Shown here one piece after another: positions 1-8,327 of a stretch of DNA of 29,588 nucleotides. The DNA comes from an uncultured Bacteroidota bacterium (lineage in GTDB: Bacteria; Bacteroidota; Bacteroidia; UBA7662), in assembly GCA_903908015.1 (NCBI GenBank), contig CAIVQI010000061.1, positions 1-29,588 of the forward strand. Reading direction: 5' to 3'. The notes below the pieces were generated by a model. It saw only the letters and a list, made by a program, of their open reading frames with translations, made no database searches and was not told the origin of the DNA. Positions within the stretch are counted from its first letter, which is position 1. Each line of letters starts with the position of its first letter. Position numbers and translations under genes: made by a program.

Positions 1-135
1 GATCCTGATGTCGCGCCCAAACAGCACGCTCAGGAATCCCTCAAGAATCGGGCGGGTTGACTTGCGCTTGAGCAGGTGCTTGACCGCCCAGTCGAAACTG
101 ATGAGCGTACGATTCGGATTGGTAGGTGAAGTCAT
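1..135 (-). CDS. Rpn-family PD-(D/E)XK nuclease/putative transposase, N-terminal fragment
   Basis: The reverse strand reads an open frame from ATG at 135 to the window edge, giving 45 residues. It opens with MTSPTNPNRTLISFDWAVK and continues with HLLKRK and ILEGFLSVLFGRDI. The pattern 'LISFDWA-K-LL...ILEGFLS-L' is the usual N-terminus of Rpn-type (recombination-promoting nuclease, PD-(D/E)XK) proteins, which are often annotated as putative transposases. The catalytic core lies outside the window, so activity cannot be judged. It reads in the same direction as the gene string on its right but is separated from it by about 180 bases. Assignment rests on family resemblance of a short segment. 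Confidence 0.7.
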   Translation of the reverse strand, partial: MTSPTNPNRTLISFDWAVKHLLKRKSTRPILEGFLSVLFGRDIRI

Positions 136-316
136 GAAGGCAAATTCGGTAGAATGTGCCAGATGAGTCGTACTGCAGACGGATAATTTCTCCGAAAAAG
201 AGGCTAAAACACGCTTATTCGGCGGATATTGATAAAAAATGTTGGATTTGTGATGGGTCACCCAAACACCCATTTTGGGAAAAGATTAATTTGATTTATT
301 GTAACCAATACAGGGA
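136..316. other. AT-rich intergenic spacer
   Basis: This spacer separates the Rpn-family gene from the 3' end of the methyltransferase gene. It is visibly richer in A and T than its flanks. I see no RNA gene and no convincing terminator. A short CCCA/TGGG hairpin with a TTT loop near 270-280 is too weak to call. Any open frame crossing it runs antisense into the methyltransferase gene and has no recognisable protein features. Confidence 0.5.
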
Positions 317-1042
317 TTATTGGGCCTGCAAAGCGAAAACCGCAGGTATTTTATGGAGGTCAGGCCAATTCCCTTTCCATTCGGTCAGGCTTCGCGTGAT
401 TAACGTGGGCTTGGGGCTTCCGAGTGCAGCGCCTATACAGAGGCGTGTGCTTCCCCTAAGATTGGCTTCCATCGCTGCCATCAATTGGCGGTTGCGGTAG
501 GGTGTTTCGATAAACAATTGGGTGGCACCTGCCCGTCTGCGACTTTCGTCTTCCACCGCCTTCAAGGCCCGGGCACGGGCTAATGCTTCAACCGGAAGGT
601 AGCCGTGCATACTGAATTTTTGTCCATCCATTCCCGAACCCATCAGGGTGAGTAGAATCGAGGAAGGGCCAGCTACAGGATGTACGGGTACGCCGTGCTT
701 GTGGGCCTCTGCCACCAGCCAAGCCCCTGGGTCGGCTATAGCCGGACAGCCGGCATCGGACAATAGGCCAATGTGTTCACCTGATCGGGCTGGACAAAGC
801 ATGGCCGACACCTCCTCGGCCCGGGTATGCTCGTTGAGCAATGAAAAATGCAGTGTATCGATCGGGCAACCCGGATTAAGTATCCTGAGGAAACGACGGG
901 CACTGCGCTCGCTTTCCACCACCCAATGCTTGAGTCGTAGCGCTAAAGGAGCCAGCATGGCAGGCATACTTTGGGAATCTGCCTCGGGATGGAGGGGAGC
1001 CGGTAATAAGTACAGTGTACCAGGAGTGCGAACAGGTACCAT
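317..1042 (-). CDS. SAM-dependent methyltransferase of the tetrapyrrole methylase/RsmI-YraL family
   Basis: The 241-residue product resembles RsmI-like enzymes of the tetrapyrrole methylase superfamily. RsmI itself 2'-O-methylates C1402 of 16S rRNA. Visible family motifs are the N-terminal GTLYLLPAPL strand, SDAGCPAIADPG (SAM-binding region), GPSSILLTLMGSGM and FSMHGYLP. It is shorter than classical RsmI (about 280 residues) and matches the short paralogue common in Bacteroidota, whose substrate is less certain. The ATG at 1042 is preferred. It overlaps the stop of the upstream transporter gene in a TGATG junction, which suggests translational coupling; a GTG one codon upstream is also possible. 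It is the last gene of the long minus-strand string. Confidence 0.85.
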   Translation of the reverse strand: MVPVRTPGTLYLLPAPLHPEADSQSMPAMLAPLALRLKHWVVESERSARRFLRILNPGCPIDTLHFSLLNEHTRAEEVSAMLCPARSGEHIGLLSDAGCPAIADPGAWLVAEAHKHGVPVHPVAGPSSILLTLMGSGMDGQKFSMHGYLPVEALARARALKAVEDESRRRAGATQLFIETPYRNRQLMAAMEANLRGSTRLCIGAALGSPKPTLITRSLTEWKGNWPDLHKIPAVFALQAQ

Positions 1043-2010
1043 CACTTATAAGGTTCATCACCCTCAGACCCGATGGTCGTTGACTGATCTGCTCGTTGCC
1101 CACCGAAGCGAACCCGAATCCATCTGTTTATGCGCCTCGTTTGTAGGTTCAGCCATTTGATGGCCAAAGCCATGAGAATGGTGCTGGCGAATGTGAGGGT
1201 TCCATAAACCACCCCCACCAGGGCCATCGGGCCCGACTTAAGGAGACTTTGCGCCACATAAATAGCCAGGGAACTGTTTTGAAGGCCAACTTCTGTGGAA
1301 ATGGTAATGCCACTCGTGCTGCCTAAACCCATCAACCGGGTAATTATATACCCTGAGACCATGCTGATGGCATTCAGAAGAAGTACGGGTTTCACCAAAC
1401 TCAAGGCACCCGCATAAGAATGCGATTCACCCCCCGTATCAAAAAAAATAACCCCCAAAAAGGCCATCAACAACAGTATGGGGAGAATGTACCGAAGGGG
1501 TTGCTCCAACTTCCGACTAAAAACGGGCTTAATTCGGCGAATGAGTACACCAAACAGCGCAGGAGCCACGGTCATGAGGGCAATGTCGCCCACTGTACGC
1601 GCGAATGGTAGACTGATCGAAACCGCATTGCCCATATAGCGCTCGAGTGCTAAACTGGTGAGGTAGGGCATGGTGAAGACCACGAGCAGACTGTTGATGG
1701 TGGTGAGGCTCACAGATAGGGCCACATTGGCACGCAAAAGGTGGTTTACAAGTCCAGAAGAGGCGCCGCCCGGACTAGCTGCGATGATGACCAGGCCTAC
1801 TTTGTATTCAGGCGCAATATTCATGCGATCGGCCAGTACAAATGCGATGATCGGGAGCAGCCCCATTTGCGCAAAAAGGCCGGTAAGCATGGCCTTAGGA
1901 TACAGGATGATGCTTTTAAAACTCTGAAGGCTCAGTGATAGGCCAACACCAATCATGATCACCACCAGCGTTGCTGGCAGAAATACCCCTGAGAATAGTC
2001 CCTCGCTCAT
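1042..2010 (-). CDS. Bile acid:sodium symporter (BASS) family membrane transporter
   Basis: A 322-residue polytopic inner-membrane protein with about nine or ten hydrophobic segments. Two family-specific conserved stretches are visible: SPGGASSGLVNHLLRANVALS with the following SLTTINS, and the crossover motif EVGLQNSSLAIYVA. BASS proteins couple import of organic anions to sodium. The true substrate in bacteria (for example pantoate or other carboxylates) cannot be read from sequence. The C-terminus is a basic, then acidic, soluble tail. The ATG overlaps the scpA stop by four bases (ATGA), and the stop overlaps the methyltransferase start, so the gene sits tightly within an operon. Confidence 0.9.
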   Translation of the reverse strand: MSEGLFSGVFLPATLVVIMIGVGLSLSLQSFKSIILYPKAMLTGLFAQMGLLPIIAFVLADRMNIAPEYKVGLVIIAASPGGASSGLVNHLLRANVALSVSLTTINSLLVVFTMPYLTSLALERYMGNAVSISLPFARTVGDIALMTVAPALFGVLIRRIKPVFSRKLEQPLRYILPILLLMAFLGVIFFDTGGESHSYAGALSLVKPVLLLNAISMVSGYIITRLMGLGSTSGITISTEVGLQNSSLAIYVAQSLLKSGPMALVGVVYGTLTFASTILMALAIKWLNLQTRRINRWIRVRFGGQRADQSTTIGSEGDEPYK

Positions 2011-2765
2011 TCGTTGCTGTTCGATCCGGCTGTTTTGGCCAAGCTCATGTAAAATTGGTTGAAACCTTCCCCGGCAAACAGGCTGATTTTTTGCTCCTGA
2101 AGCAACTCAAGGATGGCCAGAAACGTAAATATAGCTTCCATTTTATCGCGAAACGCCTCAAATATTTTGGTGAAGGCGGTTTTTTTTGCAGACTCGAGGC
2201 TGGTGAGCACCCATTGTTTTTTGTCGGCCAAGGTATAAGGCAGCGGTGCGATTTGGTGTTTGATTTCCTCGCCTCGCCCTTCAAATCGCTGCATGGCGCG
2301 GGCAAAGGCCTTGAAAAGGGGATAAACCCCAACCGGCAGCAGGCCTTGTTCACTGCCGATTTGCTGTTGCAGGGCCAACAGCTCCTCGGCCAGGTTGCCG
2401 CGTTGGAGCCGCTGACGCTGCTCGGATTCGAGTCGATCGATGGTCGACAGCACGTCTTTGTAACGCTTGTATTCGAGCAGTTTCTGCACAAGGTCGTGCC
2501 GGGGGTCGATTTCGTTCCCCGCCTCGTCGAGTTCGGGCCGGGGCAGGAGCATCCGCACTTTAATGCGCATCAAACTCGATGCCACCCAGATGAATTCGGC
2601 GGCCATGGCCATGTCGCGTTCTTCCATTTGTCGTACATAAGCCAGAAACTCATCGGTGATGCGGCCGATGGGTATATCGTAGATGTCAAGCTCGTCGCGC
2701 TCAATAAAAAACAAGAGCAAATCGAAAGGACCTTCGAAGTGTTGAAGCCTGATTTCGTAGCTCAT
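2007..2765 (-). CDS. scpA: Segregation and condensation protein A
   Basis: The 252-residue product is ScpA, the kleisin subunit that bridges SMC heads in the bacterial condensin complex with ScpB and acts in chromosome compaction and segregation. The N-terminal kleisin signature FEGPFDLLLFFIERDELDIY, followed by DIPIGRITDEFLAYV, is clear. So is the C-terminal winged-helix region (KIFEAFRDKMEAIFTFLAILELL). Length is normal for the family. No scpB or smc gene is present nearby. The gene lies 29 bases downstream of the M16 gene and overlaps the transporter gene by four bases. Confidence 0.95.
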   Translation of the reverse strand: MSYEIRLQHFEGPFDLLLFFIERDELDIYDIPIGRITDEFLAYVRQMEERDMAMAAEFIWVASSLMRIKVRMLLPRPELDEAGNEIDPRHDLVQKLLEYKRYKDVLSTIDRLESEQRQRLQRGNLAEELLALQQQIGSEQGLLPVGVYPLFKAFARAMQRFEGRGEEIKHQIAPLPYTLADKKQWVLTSLESAKKTAFTKIFEAFRDKMEAIFTFLAILELLQEQKISLFAGEGFNQFYMSLAKTAGSNSNE

Positions 2766-2794
2766 AGCGTGCCCCTTGTTTTCGCCAGTTGGAT

Positions 2795-4174
2795 TTAGTC
2801 GGTCGCCGTTCCCCCTGCCACAACGGCGATGAAAGTATCTGGACGAAGATAAGTGGCGGCGAGTTCTTTTAGTTGCGTGGCTTGTATGTTTCGAAGGACC
2901 TCGAGGTATCTTTGATAGTAACTGAAATCCAATCCAAACACCTGCACGTCCGAGAGCCGGTCGGCGGGGGAAAACGGACCTTCGAATGCGCTGCGTAGGC
3001 TGCCCTCCAGGTAGGCCCTGACCCTATTGAGCTCTTCTGGGGTGACGAGTTCATCGCACAGGCGGTTCATTTCATGGATGATTTCTGATCGTGCATCTAG
3101 GTCTACCGCGGCGCCCACCTCGGTGGAAATGCTGATCCATCCACTCATCAGCCGCGAATGAAGGGCCGCACCCACGCCATAAGTATAGCCCTTATCTTCC
3201 CGTAAATTTTTCATCAGCCGCGACCCAAAGTAGCCTCCGAGCAAGGTGATGAGTACTTCCAGAGCGGGGTAATCGGGATGCGTGCGTGTTGGTGCTGTAC
3301 GACCCAATCGCAGGGCGTGTTGGGTGGCCTCGGCTTTTTCGACCCGTTGCCAGTTGGGCAGATTGCCTGAGTGGGGGGCACTTTCTAATGGGGGATGCGA
3401 CGCTGGGTGGATGCCTCCTGACGGTGCTGGGTGGATGCCTCCTGACGCCGAGGTGCCTTGAGGTAAACTGGTCGGACAACTGCGCTGCAGTTTGCGGAAA
3501 GCTTCATGGGTATGACCACCAGCCACCACCAATCGGAGTCCATCGACCGTATAGAATTGCTGGTGGAAGGCGTGCAAGTCTTGGGCCGTCACCGATAACA
3601 GGTCCTCCTCGCGTGTACTGTACCCATAAGGATGCTGCTCCCCGAACAGCAAGCCCATCAGTCGGTTGCGCGATAAAACACTGACTTTATTGCGCGATAC
3701 CGACAACTCCTGCAAACGGTTTTGAATGGTGGTCATAAGCTCATGCTCGGGAAAGGTGGGCTGGAAGATAAGTTCCCAAACCAGGGGCAGAACTGCTTCG
3801 AGGTGCTTGCCCAGACTATATACACCCACCATACTGCGGTGCACACCCCCTTCATGGTGAAGGTAGGCCCCGTAGTAGTCGAGCTTCTCGGCAATCTGTT
3901 TGCTGTTGTGACCTACACTACCTTCCTGCAACATGCGGTTGGTGAGAGAAGCCAACAAGGGCTTGGATTCGTGCCAAGAACCGGCTGGAAACTGCCATTC
4001 AATTCGCACGAGATCATGACCACCACCCTCAATAAGATCCACCGGAATGTGTCCGCCCGCCCACTCAATGAGATGATGTTCCACCCCTGGCCACACCATT
4101 TCAGGCAAAGGCATATTGCGTGGAGGCTGACTCCGGTCAATGATCTTGCTTGGTTGATTGATATCTTCTGTCAT
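2795..4174 (-). CDS. M16 family peptidase-like protein lacking the zinc motif (partner subunit)
   Basis: The 459-residue protein has the M16 (insulinase/processing peptidase) two-lobe fold pattern, including the C-terminal lobe segment YFGSRLMKNLREDKGYTYGV. The arginine and tyrosine there correspond to the R/Y substrate-binding pair of the family. The N-terminal lobe has no HXXEH, so the protein should be catalytically inactive by itself. Bacterial M16B enzymes commonly work as a heterodimer of a zinc-bearing subunit and an R/Y-bearing subunit, and the gene immediately upstream (15-base gap) encodes the zinc-bearing type. No clear signal peptide is visible. A Ser/Pro/His-rich insertion around residues 245-270 contains an eight-residue tandem repeat. 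Confidence 0.88.
   Translation of the reverse strand: MTEDINQPSKIIDRSQPPRNMPLPEMVWPGVEHHLIEWAGGHIPVDLIEGGGHDLVRIEWQFPAGSWHESKPLLASLTNRMLQEGSVGHNSKQIAEKLDYYGAYLHHEGGVHRSMVGVYSLGKHLEAVLPLVWELIFQPTFPEHELMTTIQNRLQELSVSRNKVSVLSRNRLMGLLFGEQHPYGYSTREEDLLSVTAQDLHAFHQQFYTVDGLRLVVAGGHTHEAFRKLQRSCPTSLPQGTSASGGIHPAPSGGIHPASHPPLESAPHSGNLPNWQRVEKAEATQHALRLGRTAPTRTHPDYPALEVLITLLGGYFGSRLMKNLREDKGYTYGVGAALHSRLMSGWISISTEVGAAVDLDARSEIIHEMNRLCDELVTPEELNRVRAYLEGSLRSAFEGPFSPADRLSDVQVFGLDFSYYQRYLEVLRNIQATQLKELAATYLRPDTFIAVVAGGTATD
3402..3449 (-). repeat. Two-copy 24-bp in-frame tandem repeat in the M16 partner gene
   Basis: Two adjacent 24-base units, identical over their first 22 bases, encode the repeated octapeptide S-G-G-I-H-P-A-(P/S). 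They fall in a linker between the two lobes of the M16 fold, where a length change should be tolerated. The period is a multiple of three, so copy-number change keeps the frame. Confidence 0.85.
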
Positions 4175-4189
4175 TGGTTCAATACACTT

Positions 4190-5485
4190 TTAAGATTTAG
4201 TTTGTCGGCGATATACCAACAAGCTACTTCTGTCCTCGCGAAAAATTTGTTGGGCAGCAGCCTTGATGGCATCAGGGCCCACCGCCGAATAGCGCTCAAC
4301 GTGCCGATTGATGCCCTCAATATCGCCTAGCAATGCATTATAACACAGATTCAACGCTACATTGAGTCCTTGTACATGCCCAAAATGATATTCCGCCTCA
4401 ATCTGATTGATTTGCCTTTGCCATTCTGTCCGTTCCAGTACATTTGCTTTCAGCTCGTTTAATTCGGCCCAAAGTGCGTCCGTAGCCTCCCCGATGCCCA
4501 CACCTTCAGCGGGGTGACCACTCACAACCAATAGGCCCGGATCACGCTCGCCGCTGACATACGCGTTGATTTGTCCGAATACCTGTTTTTCGCGCACCAA
4601 TCGCCGGTAGAGTCGCGCTGAACGGCCCCTACCGAGCACATCCGACAGCAGATCGGCGGCCACATAACCTGATTCATCGCGCCCACTCATGGGAAAGGCT
4701 AAATAAATAGCATCTGCGGGTAGCATAGGGTCGCAGACTTCTTCATATCGCGCTGCATCGGGCATGGGCTCACGGGGCAAGTCGCGAGGTGGGCGATCCC
4801 CCTGAGGTATGTCGCCAAACCAACGCGCTACCGATTCAAAAACCTGTTCTGGATCATACGGGCCGCTTACAGCGAGGTAGGCGTAGTTGGGGCGGTAGTG
4901 GCGGTAGAAAAAGGACTCCACTTCGCTTAGGGTGGCCTCCTCGATGTGGGCGATTTCCTTTCCTATGGTGGCCCAACGGTAGGGATGGTTGCGGTAGGCC
5001 AATGCCCTGAGGCGCAGCCAGGCATCACCAAATGGTTGGTTGAGATAGCGCTGGTGATACTCCTCCACCACCACTTGTCGCTGCACCTCCAAACTCCGCT
5101 CGCTGAAGTCGAGCTGCAACATTCTGTCGCTTTCGAGCCACAGCGCCGTTTCCAATTGTGCAGCGGGGAAGCTGATGTAGTAGTTGGTGAGGTCGCTGGA
5201 GGTGAACGCATTATTCTCCGCACCCATATTTTGAGCCACACGGTCGTAGTCGGGTATGTTCGCCGACCCACCAAACATGAGGTGCTCAAATAGATGGGCA
5301 AAACCCGTTCGTTCGGGCTGTTCATCGCGAGAACCTACATCATAGAGCAGGTTCACCACACCCATTCCGCTGCGCAGGTCCTGGTGGGCAATCACGGTGA
5401 GTCCGTTGTCCAGTTGTTTCGATTGATACTCGATCATGGGGATGGAATTGTTTGCATTTGAATTCTGCCTTTCATTTATTGTCAA
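4190..5485 (-). CDS. M16 family zinc metallopeptidase (active subunit)
   Basis: The 431-residue protein carries the inverted zinc motif HLFEH at residues 64-68 (GFAHLFEHLMFGG) and a downstream glutamate (E141/E142) in VVVEEYHQRY at the expected spacing of about 74 residues for the third zinc ligand. The second lobe contains LLSDVLGRGRSARLYRRLVREK. It probably pairs with the zinc-less M16 protein encoded 15 bases downstream. The ATG at 5485 is the longest start. A second ATG at 5437 (MIEYQ) fits the usual M16 N-terminus equally well, because the first 16 residues are low complexity. No signal peptide is visible, so it may be cytoplasmic or use another route. menB lies 66 bases upstream. Confidence 0.92.
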   Translation of the reverse strand: MTINERQNSNANNSIPMIEYQSKQLDNGLTVIAHQDLRSGMGVVNLLYDVGSRDEQPERTGFAHLFEHLMFGGSANIPDYDRVAQNMGAENNAFTSSDLTNYYISFPAAQLETALWLESDRMLQLDFSERSLEVQRQVVVEEYHQRYLNQPFGDAWLRLRALAYRNHPYRWATIGKEIAHIEEATLSEVESFFYRHYRPNYAYLAVSGPYDPEQVFESVARWFGDIPQGDRPPRDLPREPMPDAARYEEVCDPMLPADAIYLAFPMSGRDESGYVAADLLSDVLGRGRSARLYRRLVREKQVFGQINAYVSGERDPGLLVVSGHPAEGVGIGEATDALWAELNELKANVLERTEWQRQINQIEAEYHFGHVQGLNVALNLCYNALLGDIEGINRHVERYSAVGPDAIKAAAQQIFREDRSSLLVYRRQTKS

Positions 5486-5551
5486 TAATTTATCCTCCCA
5501 ATTCTCGCTAAAATTTCGTCACGCTCGGGTGGGCCAAAAAAAAGCTCATGC

Positions 5552-6379
5552 TCAGGGAAACTTCGGGAACTGTCCGAAATCGGGCTTTCTCTTCTCGAGG
5601 AAGGCATTTTTTCCTTCCTTGGCTTCCTCACTAAGGTAATAGAGCAAGGTCGCATTGCCCGCAAGCTCCTGAATTCCCGCTTGTCCATCGAGCTCCGCAT
5701 TGAATCCAGCCTTGAGCATGCGCAAAGCGATCGGACTCTTTTCCAAAATTTTACGGCACCAACCCACCGTTACCTCCTCCAACTCGGCGAGCGGCACCAC
5801 TTTGTTCACCAAACCCATATCGAGGGCCTCTTGCGCGTCGTATTGTTCGCACAGAAACCAGATTTCCCTGGCTTTCTTTTGACCCACAATCCGAGCCAAA
5901 TACGATGCGCCAAAACCGCCATCAAAACTGCCCACTTTCGGCCCGGTTTGTCCGAACCGCGCATTGTCGGCCGCAATGCTGAGGTCGCACACCACATGCA
6001 GGACGTGTCCGCCCCCAATCGCCCAACCCGCTACCATGGCAATCACGGGCTTCGGAATGCGCCGAATCTGCATTTGAAGGTCGAGTACGTTGAGCCGGGG
6101 CACCTGATCATCGCCCACGTATCCCCCATGTCCCCGAACGCTCTGATCACCCCCACTACAAAATGCCGCACCGCCCTCCCCGGTCAGGATCACCACACCA
6201 ACCCTAGGGTCCTGTCGCGCCAACTCCATCGCCTCGCTCAGCTCTTGAACGGTTAGGGGCGTGAAAGCATTGTGTTTTTGGGGTCGGTTGATGCTGATTC
6301 GGGCAATGCCCTCGGCATACTGAAATAGGATTTCACGGTATTCGCGGATGCTTTCCCACTGGAGTGCTGTACGGATCAT
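5552..6379 (-). CDS. menB: 1,4-dihydroxy-2-naphthoyl-CoA synthase
   Basis: This 275-residue crotonase-fold enzyme closes the second ring of the naphthoquinone by converting o-succinylbenzoyl-CoA to DHNA-CoA in menaquinone synthesis. Diagnostic MenB stretches are NRPQKHNAFTPLTVQEL, AFCSGGDQSVRG, VAGWAIGGGHVLHVVCDL and GQTGPKVGSFDGGFGASYLA. I chose the ATG at 6379, which overlaps the menD stop as ATGA and gives the normal length. A longer open frame extends to 6544, but those 55 residues lie antisense-like inside menD and have no MenB similarity. The menC and menE genes that make its substrate are not in the window. Confidence 0.96.
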   Translation of the reverse strand: MIRTALQWESIREYREILFQYAEGIARISINRPQKHNAFTPLTVQELSEAMELARQDPRVGVVILTGEGGAAFCSGGDQSVRGHGGYVGDDQVPRLNVLDLQMQIRRIPKPVIAMVAGWAIGGGHVLHVVCDLSIAADNARFGQTGPKVGSFDGGFGASYLARIVGQKKAREIWFLCEQYDAQEALDMGLVNKVVPLAELEEVTVGWCRKILEKSPIALRMLKAGFNAELDGQAGIQELAGNATLLYYLSEEAKEGKNAFLEKRKPDFGQFPKFP

Positions 6380-8292
6380 GACGGATTTAGAATGGCTTTT
6401 TGATACGATTGATAAACAATTTGATTGGATTTTGGTTCGGTTACGACTTCTACAACCGCGGGGCCGCAGCCTGCGCTCCTCGACTGCAGTTGCTCGAGCA
6501 CTTTTGTCAGTTCGAATGTGGTGGTTGCCCGAAATGTGTCGCATCCCCAGGCGCCCGCCAATGCCTGTACATCGATCCTCCGGGGAGTCGCAAAGAGGTC
6601 TTCACATTCGGGTTGCCGCGAAGGCCCATCAATGAGCCTGAAAATATCACCCCCCTGATTGTTGATTACGATGATTCGGAGGTTGTCTGGGCGTTCCTGA
6701 CAACCAAATGCATTGAGGTCATACACAAACGACAAATCCCCTGTAATGAGCCACACTGCGCGCGCGGGCACACCCAAAGCAAATCCAAGCGCGGTACTGT
6801 TCACCCCATCTATCCCACTGGTGCCCCGATTGGCGTGTAGCCACCAGCTTCGAACACCTCCACCGAGCATTTGCCAGTAGCGGATGGGCATGCTGTTGCC
6901 TATGTGGACAGCATCATGTTCGCCAATGTGTCGTCCCACCTCTTTGATCGCCGCTAGATCGCCGAAGGGAAGGTACTTGAGCAGCGGCACGAGCACATGG
7001 TCTATTTTTTGCTCGAGTGACCGCCATTGCTCTTGGTAGGTCTCGTTTGAGGCCAATGAACCGCTGCTTTCAGTAGAGGTGTTTTGCCTGTTTTTTTGGG
7101 TGTTGATGGCTTCTTCGCCATTTCTTGCGCCCAATTTGATGGCATCGCTCACCGCCTTCAGGCCTGTGTATGGGCTCATCCGAATCACTTCTGGTGGATT
7201 GTGGTAGGGGTCGGCTGCCCAGCCTACAGGATCGAGACGGAAATGACGCGGACGTGATGGGGCATTGGGATTGGGTTGGCTGACTTCCGACTGGCGACGC
7301 AGCCAACTCCTGGTACGCTTCCCCACGATTTGTAGTCCCCAACTGATCATAACATCTGGGCACAGCCCACGCACCGATGTACTGTCATTTGCGAGCAAGT
7401 CATCATGCCGGTATACCAATCCCGTTATCCCGTTGGGGTTGTGCATTCCTTCTTCTGAAGGTTGAAACCCGCTCAGGAGATTTCCCACGGGCTCCATCAA
7501 AACCACAACCCGCGGGTCATGAAGCCATTGGCCCACCAAATCATCAAGCTGCTCATCCGGTGCTGATTGTCCGGGCACCAACAAAATCCTGCTGGCATGC
7601 CGAAGTGTCTCCCTAAGATTCGTGAGGGCTGCTTCATCGATTGATGCATCATTCTGTTGGATCGGCTGGTCGTTTAAAAGCCCGACGGAAAAAGGTGGAA
7701 GCGCGTAGAGGGGCTCATGCAGGGGCACATTGAGATGCGCGGGGCCTTGTTGGCGGTGCATAGCGGACCAGGCCTCCTGCATCAACTTCCGGCTGCGTTT
7801 AAGCTCGGTCTTTGTGCATCCGTGCTCGGGCAAGGTGCCTGAATATACTGTATGCGCCTCAAATACATTTGACTGGCGGATGGTTTGTCCATCGAGCTGG
7901 TCGATGCTCTTCGCTGGACGGTCGGCTGAAAGCACCAGCAGGGGCAAGCGAAGGTAGAAGGCTTCGGCCACAGCGGGCCCCATATTGAGCAAGGCAGTGC
8001 CGGAAGTGCATACCAAAGCCACAGCGGTTGCACCGCTGCCTGTTGCACCGCTGCCTGTTGCACCGATGCCTGTAGCACCGCTGCCCGATAAGGCTAGTCC
8101 AAGCGCCACATAAGCCGCCGACCGCTCGTCAATGACTGTGTACAGCTGAAATCCGCCGTGCCGCGCAAAAGCCAGGGTGAGGGGAGCTGAGCGGGAGCCG
8201 GGACAAACCACAAGGTGTCGCAGACCCATTAGATAGAGACCCTCCACCAATTCGATGATGTGCTGCTTGTCGGAATACAATATTCTGCCCAT
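6376..8292 (-). CDS. menD: 2-succinyl-5-enolpyruvyl-6-hydroxy-3-cyclohexene-1-carboxylate synthase
   Basis: MenD is the thiamine diphosphate enzyme that joins isochorismate and 2-oxoglutarate in the first committed menaquinone step. Visible features are VVCPGSRSAPLTLAFARH near the N-terminus, VALVCTSGTALLNMGPAVAEA, and the ThDP/Mg site GDLSFVYDLNAFG followed by IIVINNQGGDIF. The 638-residue length exceeds the usual 550-580. Extra length comes from a GSGAT pentapeptide repeat just before the VCTSGTA motif and from polar insertions in the middle domain. It lies 35 bases downstream of menF and overlaps menB by four bases. Confidence 0.96.
   Translation of the reverse strand: MGRILYSDKQHIIELVEGLYLMGLRHLVVCPGSRSAPLTLAFARHGGFQLYTVIDERSAAYVALGLALSGSGATGIGATGSGATGSGATAVALVCTSGTALLNMGPAVAEAFYLRLPLLVLSADRPAKSIDQLDGQTIRQSNVFEAHTVYSGTLPEHGCTKTELKRSRKLMQEAWSAMHRQQGPAHLNVPLHEPLYALPPFSVGLLNDQPIQQNDASIDEAALTNLRETLRHASRILLVPGQSAPDEQLDDLVGQWLHDPRVVVLMEPVGNLLSGFQPSEEGMHNPNGITGLVYRHDDLLANDSTSVRGLCPDVMISWGLQIVGKRTRSWLRRQSEVSQPNPNAPSRPRHFRLDPVGWAADPYHNPPEVIRMSPYTGLKAVSDAIKLGARNGEEAINTQKNRQNTSTESSGSLASNETYQEQWRSLEQKIDHVLVPLLKYLPFGDLAAIKEVGRHIGEHDAVHIGNSMPIRYWQMLGGGVRSWWLHANRGTSGIDGVNSTALGFALGVPARAVWLITGDLSFVYDLNAFGCQERPDNLRIIVINNQGGDIFRLIDGPSRQPECEDLFATPRRIDVQALAGAWGCDTFRATTTFELTKVLEQLQSRSAGCGPAVVEVVTEPKSNQIVYQSYQKAILNPS
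8027..8086 (-). repeat. Four-copy 15-bp in-frame tandem repeat in menD
   Basis: Four contiguous 15-base units encode G-(S/I)-G-A-T pentapeptides. Units one and two are identical, and units three and four differ by one to two bases. The repeat sits in a surface loop between the first-domain helix (ALGLALSGS) and the conserved strand VALVCTSGTA. Near-identity of units suggests recent slippage-driven expansion. Copy-number change would not shift the frame. Confidence 0.9.
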
Positions 8293-8327
8293 TACTATAG
8301 TCTGCGTGTCAGCCTCGTTCTGACTTT

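Noticed and set aside
156..500. 114-codon plus-strand open frame across the left spacer
   Set aside because: It overlaps the methyltransferase 3' end antisense, has no domain, and has unnatural composition in the overlapping half.
1971..2798. 275-codon plus-strand open frame opposite scpA
   Set aside because: It lies entirely antisense to a well-supported scpA and has no recognisable domain or signal. GC-rich codon structure on the real strand readily creates such frames.
6380..6544. N-terminal extension of menB
   Set aside because: It overlaps menD and lacks MenB similarity. The ATGA junction at 6379 gives the normal MenB length.
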